NCBI RefSeq assembly: GCF_042754225.1
Contig: NZ_JBHZAH010000003.1
Coordinates: forward strand, 41,233 to 105,232
Source of the DNA: Rhodococcus_G sp042754225
GTDB lineage: Bacteria; Actinomycetota; Actinomycetes; Mycobacteriales; Mycobacteriaceae
Direction: 5' to 3'
Length of the DNA stretch: 64,000 nucleotides
The notes beneath the pieces were generated by a model. The model was given only the letters and a program-made list of their open reading frames with translations, searched no databases and had not been told where the DNA came from. Position 1 is the first letter of the stretch. Every line of letters begins with the position of its first letter. Positions 57,871 through 64,000 of the stretch are shown piece after piece. Position numbers and translations under genes: made by a program.

Positions 57871-58479
57871 CGCGGAGTCGGAGCCGACGGGGTCACCGAC
57901 GTGGCGATCCTCGCCGGCCTGACCGTCCTCGTCCTGGCTGCGGTCGGAGTCCGCGGCCCCCGTACCGAGGTCGTCGCGCGGATTCAGCGACACCATGAGC
58001 AGGTACACCACGGCCGCCGCGAACGGCTGCACGATCAGCGCCATGGGGGTGCCGATGTTCGGCGTGGCCGGCACGATCTGCCCGACCGCCACGTCGGTGA
58101 TCTCGGGGAACCTGAGCCGGGCCACGCCCAACCCGACCACCGCCGCGGCCGCTGCTCCGACCGCCGATCCGATCAGCAGTCCGGCCAGCACCACGGCGCC
58201 GCGCACGGAGCGCCACAGCCAGGCGGCGACCGCCGAGAGCACGCCGAGGATCAGCCCGAGACACAGGAACAGCGCGACGGCGTCGAACTGGTGGTTGCTC
58301 TCGGAGGTCAGCGACGCGGCGCGACCACCGGAGAGCACCAGGAAGTGCTGTGCGGGCACGAGCATGCCCCAGCCGATGCCACCGATCGCGCTGGCGAGGA
58401 CCACCGCAACGACCGTCCGTGCGGAGGCTCTGACCTCGCAGCGGTCGAGCTTCGGCCTTGTGGCGATCCGCGCCCGCAC
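57829..58479 (-). CDS. DUF2567 membrane protein next to bioB/bsaP
   Basis: 216-residue protein with about four hydrophobic segments (TVVAVVLASAIGGIGWGMLV, VALFLCLGLILGVLSAVAAW, AVVLAGLLIGSAVGAAAAAV and PFAAAVVYLLMVSL) and an acidic Asp/Ser-rich tail. It matches the DUF2567 family, encoded after bioB and bsaP in M. tuberculosis (Rv1591 as I recall). The GTG at 58479 follows the bsaP stop by 2 bases. Function unknown; the neighbourhood hints at a link to biotin. Confidence 0.8.
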   Translation of the reverse strand: MRARIATRPKLDRCEVRASARTVVAVVLASAIGGIGWGMLVPAQHFLVLSGGRAASLTSESNHQFDAVALFLCLGLILGVLSAVAAWLWRSVRGAVVLAGLLIGSAVGAAAAAVVGLGVARLRFPEITDVAVGQIVPATPNIGTPMALIVQPFAAAVVYLLMVSLNPRDDLGTGAADSDRSQDEDGQAGEDRHVGDPVGSDSASPIDGSPQSHVAE

Positions 58480-58481
58480 GG

Positions 58482-58727
58482 TCAACGCTGGCCCAGCGCG
58501 ACCGAGTCGATCACTCCGTGCCGGGAACACTTGGCCCACCAGCCGTCGGGGCTGACCTGCACGATCATCCGTCGGCCGCACTCCTCACAGAAGCGCGGCG
58601 GTTCCAGCCCGAGCTGCGCAGCAGCCGGAACGGCGTCGTCGACGCCCGGCACGACGCGGCGGCCGGTGAAGGGGTTGTAGCGCTCCGGGAAGTCGACGAC
58701 CTCGGGAGTGCTCAGCTCTTGCGGCAT
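58482..58727 (-). CDS. bsaP: Biotin synthase auxiliary protein (BsaP / Rv1590-like)
   Basis: 81-residue soluble protein starting MPQELSTPEVVDFPERYNPF. A C-terminal cysteine motif reads PRFCEECGRRM, then WWAKCSRHGVIDS, giving C-x2-C and one distant Cys. It is encoded 16 bases behind bioB. Its place and motif match the small protein downstream of bioB in mycobacteria, recently described as an auxiliary factor required by mycobacterial-type biotin synthases. A GTG two codons upstream is an alternative start. Confidence 0.82.
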   Translation of the reverse strand: MPQELSTPEVVDFPERYNPFTGRRVVPGVDDAVPAAAQLGLEPPRFCEECGRRMIVQVSPDGWWAKCSRHGVIDSVALGQR

Positions 58728-58743
58728 CGTCACGTGCTCAACC

Positions 58744-59757
58744 CTAGATGGTGTCGTTGAGGGCCTTGATCGGCATCTGCAGCTCACCGAGCAGGTCGAG
58801 GTCCGCCTCGGCGGGCCGACCGAGCGTGGTGAGGTAGTTGCCGACGATGACGGCGTTGATGCCGCCGAGGATGCCCTGCTTGGCGCCGAGGTCGCCGAGG
58901 GTGATCTCGCGACCGCCCGCGAAGCGCAGGATGGTGCGCGGCAGCGCGAGCCGGAACGCGGCCACCGCACGCAGCGCATCGGAGGCCGGCAGCACCTCGA
59001 GGTCGCCGAACGGTGTGCCCGGGCGCGGGTTGAGGAAGTTCAGCGGCACCTCGTCGGGCTCGAGCTCGGCCAGGTTGGCCGCGAACTCGGCGCGCTGCTC
59101 CAGGCTCTCGCCCATGCCGAGGATGCCGCCGCAGCAGACCTCCATGCCGGCCTCACGGACCATCCGCAGGGTGTCCCAACGCTCCTCCCAGGTGTGCGTG
59201 GTGACCACGTTCGGGAAATGCGACTTGGAGGTCTCGAGGTTGTGGTTGTAGCGGTGCACGCCCATCGCGGCGAGCTGGTCGACCTGCTCCTGGTTGAGCA
59301 TGCCCAGCGAGCACGCGACCTGGATGTCGACCTCGTTGCGGATGGCCTCGACGCCGGCGGCGACCTGCGCCATCAGCTTCTCGTCCGGTCCGCGGACGGC
59401 GGCGACGATGCAGAACTCGGTGGCACCCGACTTGGCGGTCTGCTTGGCGGCCTCGACCAGGCTCGGGATGTCGAGCCAGGCGGCGCGGACCGGGGAAGCG
59501 AACAGTCCGGACTGCGAGCAGAAGTGGCAGTCCTCGGGGCACCCGCCGGTCTTGAGGGAGATGATGCCCTCGACCTCGACCTCCGGGCCGCACCACTTCA
59601 TGCGCACGTCGTGGGCCAGACCGAGCAGCTCCTCGAGGCTCTCGTCGGGCAGCTGCAGCACCTGCAGGGTCTGCTCCTGCGTCAGGCCCTCGCCACGCTC
59701 GAGGACCTGCTCCCGCGCGAGCGCGAGAATGTCGGTGCGGACGGGGGCCTGGGTCAC
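58744..59757 (-). CDS. bioB: Biotin synthase
   Basis: Radical SAM enzyme inserting sulfur into dethiobiotin. It has 337 residues from the GTG at 59757 (VTQAPVRTDILALA), which has GAGGAG 6 bases upstream and matches mycobacterial BioB starts. The radical-SAM cysteines are Cys73, Cys77 and Cys80 in TGGCPEDCHFCSQSG. Other conserved stretches are HRYNHNLETSKSHF, CCGGILGMGES and NFLNPRPGTPF. The longer ATG start at 59826 would translate a repeated sequence close to the operator and is unlikely. It is followed by bsaP. Confidence 0.96.
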   Translation of the reverse strand: MTQAPVRTDILALAREQVLERGEGLTQEQTLQVLQLPDESLEELLGLAHDVRMKWCGPEVEVEGIISLKTGGCPEDCHFCSQSGLFASPVRAAWLDIPSLVEAAKQTAKSGATEFCIVAAVRGPDEKLMAQVAAGVEAIRNEVDIQVACSLGMLNQEQVDQLAAMGVHRYNHNLETSKSHFPNVVTTHTWEERWDTLRMVREAGMEVCCGGILGMGESLEQRAEFAANLAELEPDEVPLNFLNPRPGTPFGDLEVLPASDALRAVAAFRLALPRTILRFAGGREITLGDLGAKQGILGGINAVIVGNYLTTLGRPAEADLDLLGELQMPIKALNDTI

Positions 59758-59835
59758 TGCAAACTCCTCGGGGGCGGGCGCCACGACGTGAACCATCGCA
59801 GACTTGAACACCACGGACTTGAACACCGTACAAGT

Positions 59836-59848
59836 TGAACGGCGTTCA
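59836..59848. promoter_or_regulatory. TGAAC-GGC-GTTCA palindrome, likely BioQ operator
   Basis: A perfect 5-3-5 inverted repeat lies midway between divergent bioB (79 bases away) and the TetR gene (64 bases away). Half-site-like TGAACACC sequences recur at 59805 and 59820 within a 15-base-period direct repeat (GACTTGAACACC at 59801 and 59816). The form resembles the TGAAC-N3-GTTxC type of site that I recall for BioQ repressors. Confidence 0.72.
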
Positions 59849-59912
59849 GGTTAGGGTCGTGGTGAAATGGTGTCAACCAGCGGTCCGATCCGAACCCGAG
59901 GAGAGCAAGTCA

Positions 59913-60500
59913 GTGCAACTGCGACGCGGTGACGTCCTGGGCGGAGCGATCGCCATCCTCGACGAGTACGGCCTCGGCGACCTGACCATGCGGCGCCTGG
60001 CAACCTCGCTCGGCGTGCAGCCCGGCGCGCTGTACTGGCACTTCCCGAACAAGCAGACCCTGCTCGCCGCCATCACCGACCAGATGCTCGACCGGGTCTC
60101 GGCGCCGCTCGACGCCCGCGACTGGGACGCCCGGCTGGCGGCGTTCGCGCACCGTATCCGCGACGCCCTGCTGGCGCACCGCGACGGCGCCGAGCTCGCC
60201 GCCGCGTCCTACTCGGCTCGCCTGGCCACCAACGACGCCAGAGACACCCTCGCCGACGCCTGCGTCGCGGCCGGCCTGCCCGGCGACGAATCCGAACTCG
60301 CGGCCGACACCCTGCTGTACTACATCCTCGGCCAGACCATGGACGAGCAGTCGCGCATGCAGATGGACTCCCACGGCGCCCTCACCGAGGACGCGTCCCC
60401 GCTCTACGACATCACAAGCGGCACAGCACGTTTCGACTACGGACTGAGCCTGTTCGTGGACGGCGTGCGCAGCCGGCTGCACGCGGCCATCCAGGACTAG
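59913..60500 (+). CDS. bioQ: TetR family regulator, probable biotin repressor BioQ
   Basis: 195-residue TetR protein. HTH: GLGDLTMRRLATSLGVQPGA then LYWHFPNKQTLLAAITDQML. The C-terminal domain resembles TetR_C with LYYILGQTMDEQSRMQ. The GTG at 59913 has GAGGAGA 9 bases upstream; the ORF extending to 59835 would cover the operator. The divergent position to bioB with the TGAAC-N3-GTTCA palindrome between them is the main reason for the BioQ assignment. Confidence 0.78.
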   Translation: MQLRRGDVLGGAIAILDEYGLGDLTMRRLATSLGVQPGALYWHFPNKQTLLAAITDQMLDRVSAPLDARDWDARLAAFAHRIRDALLAHRDGAELAAASYSARLATNDARDTLADACVAAGLPGDESELAADTLLYYILGQTMDEQSRMQMDSHGALTEDASPLYDITSGTARFDYGLSLFVDGVRSRLHAAIQD

Positions 60501-60516
60501 TCGCCCCGACCTCGGG

Positions 60517-62088
60517 TCAGATCCGCGGCGTCAGTGCGACCTTCCGGATCTTGCCCGCGGGCGTCATCGGCAGGCCGTCGACCACCTCGACCCGGTCGGG
60601 CACCTTGTACTTGGCCAGGGCGCGCCGACATCGCACGAGCAGCGCCTCGCGGTCCACGGCGGCGCCGGGCGCGGGCACCACGAAGGCGTACCCGGTCTCG
60701 CCGAAGGTCTCGTCGGGCACCCCGATCACCGCGCACATCGCGACCGTCGGGTCCGCGGCCAGCACGTTCTCGACCTCCGCCGGGTAGACGTTGAACCCGC
60801 CCCGCACGTACATCTCCTTCCGGCGGCCGAGCAGGCTGACGTGCCCGTCCTCCGACATCGACGCGACGTCGCCGGTCGCGAGCCAGCCGTCGGGCAGGAA
60901 GGTCGCGGCCGACTCGTCGGGCAGCTGCCAGTAGCCCGCCGCCACGCACCCCCCGCGCACCTGCAGCTCACCGGCCTCGCCCGCGGCGAGCGCGGTGTTC
61001 CGGTCGTCGACGATGCGACCCTCGAAGTCGCCGGTCATGGTCCCGATGCTGCGGCCGACGATGTCCAGGGAGTCGCCCGGCGGCGAGATGACGCAGGCGC
61101 CGGACGTCTCGGACATGCCGTAGAGGTTCGCGATCCGGACGCCGGGGAATCTCGCCGCCACCTGCTCGGCCAGGGAGGGTTCGAGGTTGGACCCGCCGAC
61201 CACACACAAGCGCACGCTCGACATGTCCACGCCCGCAGCGGAGTCCGCACCGAGCACCATCTTGTACATGGTCGGGACGCCGACGAACATCGTGACCCCG
61301 CTGCCGGCCATCACGTCCACCACCAGGTCCGGATGGAACCTCGGCAGCAGCGCGATCGCGCCGCCGGTGACCAGGGTCGAGCCCAGCGTGCAGGTCAACC
61401 CCCCGACGTGATTGAACGGCATCACGCCGAGAATCACGTCCGCGGCCGTCTGCTCGAACCGCTCCACCTGCGCGGCGGCCGAGGCGAGCAGGCTGGCGTG
61501 AGTGATGGTGGCCCCCTTGGGCGTCCCGGTCGTTCCGGACGTGTAGAGAATCACCGCCGGATCCGCAGGTCGGACGCCCTCCGCCGCGCCCGCGAGCAGC
61601 GCCGGATCGGGATCGGTTGCCGCGAGGTCGGCCCAGCGCCTGCCTCCCGGGACCTCGTCACCACCGATGAACACCAGGTGCTCGACCGTCGGGATGTCGG
61701 GACGAAGCCGGTCGAGGAAGGGCCCGAACTCGAATCCGTTCGCCTCCGCGTCGCAGACCAGGGCACGGGCCCCCGACTGCGTGAGCATGTGGATGAACTC
61801 GCGCTCGCGGTAGGCGACGTTGAGGGTGACCAGCACCGCCCCGATCTTTACCGCAGCCAGGTGCGCGACGATCCAGTCCGGCGAGTTCGTCGCCGCGATC
61901 GCGATCCGGTCGCCGTGGCCGAGTCCCAGACGCAGCCAGCCGGTGGCGGCGCGGTCCGACCGCGAATCGATCTCGGCGTAGCTGATCGCCTCGCCGCCGA
62001 AGTGGACGAACGTCGCATCGGGAGCCGTCGCGACCCTGGCCGCAAGTTGCGCGGAAATCGTCGATTCGTTGCCAATTCCTTTGTCCAT
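60517..62088 (-). CDS. Acyl-CoA synthetase (FadD-like, class I adenylate-forming)
   Basis: 523-residue AMP-binding enzyme. Motifs: P-loop ILYTSGTTGTPKGATITH, MPFNHVGGLTCTLGSTLV, NLYGMSETSGA, GWLATGDVASM, the hinge GRRKEMYVRGGFNVYPAEVE and the C-terminal PMTPAGKIRK with the catalytic Lys. It lacks FAAL-type sequence around the hinge and so is expected to form acyl-CoA. Substrate unknown (fatty or alicyclic carboxylate). It is divergent from a second synthetase with an 18-bp palindrome between. Its stop is 16 bases from the convergent bioQ stop. Confidence 0.93.
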   Translation of the reverse strand: MDKGIGNESTISAQLAARVATAPDATFVHFGGEAISYAEIDSRSDRAATGWLRLGLGHGDRIAIAATNSPDWIVAHLAAVKIGAVLVTLNVAYREREFIHMLTQSGARALVCDAEANGFEFGPFLDRLRPDIPTVEHLVFIGGDEVPGGRRWADLAATDPDPALLAGAAEGVRPADPAVILYTSGTTGTPKGATITHASLLASAAAQVERFEQTAADVILGVMPFNHVGGLTCTLGSTLVTGGAIALLPRFHPDLVVDVMAGSGVTMFVGVPTMYKMVLGADSAAGVDMSSVRLCVVGGSNLEPSLAEQVAARFPGVRIANLYGMSETSGACVISPPGDSLDIVGRSIGTMTGDFEGRIVDDRNTALAAGEAGELQVRGGCVAAGYWQLPDESAATFLPDGWLATGDVASMSEDGHVSLLGRRKEMYVRGGFNVYPAEVENVLAADPTVAMCAVIGVPDETFGETGYAFVVPAPGAAVDREALLVRCRRALAKYKVPDRVEVVDGLPMTPAGKIRKVALTPRI

Positions 62089-62148
62089 CAGGGATTTCCG
62101 ATCAGTCGCCAGGGAAGTGGCGCCACTGTATGCGAACCCCGACCGGAT

Positions 62149-62166
62149 AAGCAAGCATGCTTGCTT
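62149..62166. promoter_or_regulatory. Perfect 18-bp palindrome AAGCAAGCATGCTTGCTT
   Basis: The site lies in the 140-base gap between two divergent acyl-CoA synthetase genes, 61 bases from one start and 63 from the other, so a bound dimer could control both. The CAAG/CTTG half-sites recall TetR-type lipid-catabolism repressors. No regulator gene is adjacent in the window. Two further overlapping symmetric elements follow: CACATATGTG at 62195-62204 and GTGAC-G-GTCAC at 62202-62212. Confidence 0.72.
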
Positions 62167-62228
62167 GTTTTTCTCGGCGCTGCTACCGTCGCCCCACATA
62201 TGTGACGGTCACCACTTTCAGGAGTCCC

Positions 62229-63824
62229 ATGCAGCCCGATCTCACCGGCATTGCTCCACTGGACGTCAACCTCGCCACCCGCGTGGCCGTCGGCGATGCC
62301 CTCACCCGTTCGGCCCAGATGTTCGGCGCGCGAACCGCGATCGCCGACGGTTCGCGGCTGGCGACGTACCGCGAGCTCGACGAGAAGTCCTCCGCCCTCG
62401 CCCACGCCCTCCTGGGCACCGGCCTGCAGCGCCAGCAACCGGTGGCCATGCTCATGCGCAACTCGTTCGAGTTCGTGGCGACCTACTTCGGCTGCGCCAA
62501 GTCCGCGCTGGTGGCCCTGCCCGTCAACATCGCCCTGACCCCGGACGACATCGCCTGGATCCTGCGCGACGCCGGTGTCACGACGATCGTCGCCGACCGC
62601 GTGGCGTTGCCGCTGTTGACCCCGTTCCTCGCGGGTGAGCACCCCGAGCTCACGATCGTCGTCGTCGGAGACGTCGCGGACGCCCCGGCCGGGAGCTGCA
62701 GCTGGGACGAGTTCGTCTCGCGCGGCTCCGTCGACCGCCCCGAGGTGATCGTCGAAGATCGCGACACGGTCCAGTGCCTGTACACCTCCGGGACCACCTC
62801 CCGACCCAAAGGTGTTCTCGTCAGTCATGTCTCGGTACTGATCGCGGGGATGACCAACGCACTGCAGACCGGCCACAGCTGGGGCTCGGACCCGTCCACA
62901 CTGGTCAACGTGCTGCCCCTGTTCCACACCACCGCACTGAACACCCTGGTACTGCCGGTCCTGTTCACCGGCGGCACCGTGGTGCTGCACGCACAGTTCG
63001 ACCCGGCTTCGATTCTCGCCGACATCGAGAAGCACTCCGCCACCCACCTGATGCTGCTGCCGATCATGTACCGCGCCCTGCTCGCCGCGCGCGGAGAGGC
63101 CGGCGGCCTGCCGACGGTGCGCCGCGCCGTCTACGCGATGGCACCCATGCCGGGCGAACTGCTCGACCGCGTCGACGACCTGTTCCCCAACGCCGCGGTC
63201 ATCCTGGGGTCCGGGCAGACCGAGGTGGTGCCGGCGACCGTCCTGCAGTGGAGCGAGCACCGACACACCAAGGCCGACTCCTGGGGTCCCGCGACGGCCA
63301 CGGTCGAGACCGGGATCATGGATCCCGCCGGAAAGCTCGTCCAGGAAGGCGAATCCGGCGAGATCGTCTACCGGGGCCCGCACGTGGCCAGCGGCTACTG
63401 GAACAACCCGGAGGCCAACCGGGCGTCGTTCGCGCACGGCTGGTTCCACAGCGGCGACATCGGGCACCTCGACGACGAGCGGGTCGTGTGGTTCACCGAC
63501 CGGCTCAAGGACATCATCAAGTCCGGCGGCGAGAACGTTTCCTCCGTCGACGTCGAACGAGTCGTCACCGGCGCTCCGGGGGTGGCCGAGTGCTCGATCG
63601 TGGGCGTACCGGACGACCGCTGGGGCGAGGCGGTGTGTGCGGTGGTCGTCCCGACCGACCCGGACGCCGTCGACGCCGAGTTCGAGGCGACGGTCATCGC
63701 CCACGCCAAGACCCACCTCGCCGGATTCCGGGTGCCCAAGCGCGTCGTCGTGGTCGATGCACTGCCCAAGACCGCGACCGGCAAGACCCGTAAGCACGAG
63801 CTCCGCTCGCAGTTCGCCGACTGA
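62229..63824 (+). CDS. Acyl-CoA synthetase (class I adenylate-forming)
   Basis: 531-residue AMP-binding enzyme. P-loop: CLYTSGTTSRPKGVLVSH. Others: VLPLFHTTALNTLVLPVLFT, the A5-type motif reading ILGSGQTEVVPAT (atypical, usually YGxTE), GWFHSGDIGHL, the hinge DRLKDIIKSGGENVSSVDVE and ALPKTATGKTRK with the catalytic Lys. AGGAG lies 5 bases before the ATG. The acid substrate is unknown. It probably shares a regulator with the divergent synthetase. Confidence 0.93.
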   Translation: MQPDLTGIAPLDVNLATRVAVGDALTRSAQMFGARTAIADGSRLATYRELDEKSSALAHALLGTGLQRQQPVAMLMRNSFEFVATYFGCAKSALVALPVNIALTPDDIAWILRDAGVTTIVADRVALPLLTPFLAGEHPELTIVVVGDVADAPAGSCSWDEFVSRGSVDRPEVIVEDRDTVQCLYTSGTTSRPKGVLVSHVSVLIAGMTNALQTGHSWGSDPSTLVNVLPLFHTTALNTLVLPVLFTGGTVVLHAQFDPASILADIEKHSATHLMLLPIMYRALLAARGEAGGLPTVRRAVYAMAPMPGELLDRVDDLFPNAAVILGSGQTEVVPATVLQWSEHRHTKADSWGPATATVETGIMDPAGKLVQEGESGEIVYRGPHVASGYWNNPEANRASFAHGWFHSGDIGHLDDERVVWFTDRLKDIIKSGGENVSSVDVERVVTGAPGVAECSIVGVPDDRWGEAVCAVVVPTDPDAVDAEFEATVIAHAKTHLAGFRVPKRVVVVDALPKTATGKTRKHELRSQFAD

Positions 63825-63868
63825 CCGAAATCCACCCGTGACCGCGCGGGGGCGGACACAATGGGGTG

Positions 63869-64000
63869 ATGGTCGCGTCGCTGCGTGCCGGCGTCGCCGC
63901 GGTGGGGGGCGCGGCGACACTGACCGTGGCCGGGCGCGCCGCCGCGACACCGGGCGCGGGGGCGGAACCGGGGACCGTGATCGCCACGCGGCCGCGGCCC
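63869..64000 (+). CDS. Partial secreted protein, N-terminal 44 codons only
   Basis: Open frame from ATG 63869 (or the in-frame GTG 63866) to the window edge, beginning MVASLRAGVAAVGGAATLTV. It has a short basic region, a hydrophobic core and an Ala-rich candidate cleavage region (GRAAATPGAGA). The last visible residues PGTVIATRPRP are reminiscent of the mature start of actinobacterial secretory lipases, but this is too little to name it. It lies 44 bases behind the synthetase gene. Confidence 0.5.
   Translation, partial: MVASLRAGVAAVGGAATLTVAGRAAATPGAGAEPGTVIATRPRP

Noticed and set aside
59758..59826. bioB start at ATG 59826
   Set aside because: The added residues come from a 15-base repeat close to the operator. 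The GTG at 59757 has a strong GAGGAG site and matches known BioB N termini.

Overview
The window is high-GC DNA of a mycolate-type actinomycete (Mycobacteriales, for example Nocardia, Rhodococcus, Gordonia or Tsukamurella; the genus cannot be fixed from the sequence alone). The gene order supports this. bioB is followed by a bsaP-type gene and a DUF2567 gene, nadABC is divergent from a NUDIX regulator, and the his operon carries an impA-like gene and a bifunctional-type hisA. trpE faces a Bcp-type peroxiredoxin, and trpA runs into lgt. As far as I recall, all of these neighbourhoods also occur in Mycobacterium tuberculosis. Many genes are coupled by 4-base ATGA/GTGA overlaps. No rRNA, tRNA, IS element or CRISPR array was seen.

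Layout. 1-13116 (minus strand): trpE, a Trp-operon membrane protein, trpC, trpB, trpA, lgt and a TM2 protein, then gltB and gltD (gltD cut by the left edge). 13131-15310: three 32-bp tandem repeats, a Bcp peroxiredoxin, and an extradiol-dioxygenase gene facing a MarR regulator across a perfect palindrome, plus a 4-OT tautomerase. 15565-26163: a lone 3532-residue bimodular type I polyketide synthase with docking-type ends on both sides but no loading module or thioesterase. 26187-34247 (minus): the his operon hisD-C-B, a 50-residue membrane peptide, an MFS exporter, hisH, a small membrane protein, hisA, impA, hisF and hisI.

34495-42631 is an accessory block: an Lnt homologue with Ser at the usual nucleophile position, an HSL-type esterase, an NfeD/slipin pair, an acyl-CoA thioesterase, a secreted GH1 enzyme, SRPBCC, LysE and VOC proteins. 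42978-52123 is a tight plus-strand cassette: fatty acyl-AMP ligase, stand-alone ACP, a KS-AT-ACP-alpha-oxoamine synthase fusion, a type II thioesterase and an MMPL exporter. Its logic matches RedL of undecylprodigiosin biosynthesis, but split into three proteins and without bipyrrole partner genes. This is the best candidate here for an undescribed system, probably making an alkyl aminoketone or alkyl-pyrrolinone lipid.

52060-60500 is a cofactor block. nadC-nadB-nadA faces a NrtR-type NUDIX regulator across a near-ideal operator, a TetR/SDR pair follows, and bioB-bsaP-DUF2567 faces a BioQ-type TetR gene across a TGAAC-N3-GTTCA palindrome. 60517-63824 holds two divergent acyl-CoA synthetases around an 18-bp perfect palindrome. 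The window ends inside the signal-peptide region of a plus-strand secreted protein.
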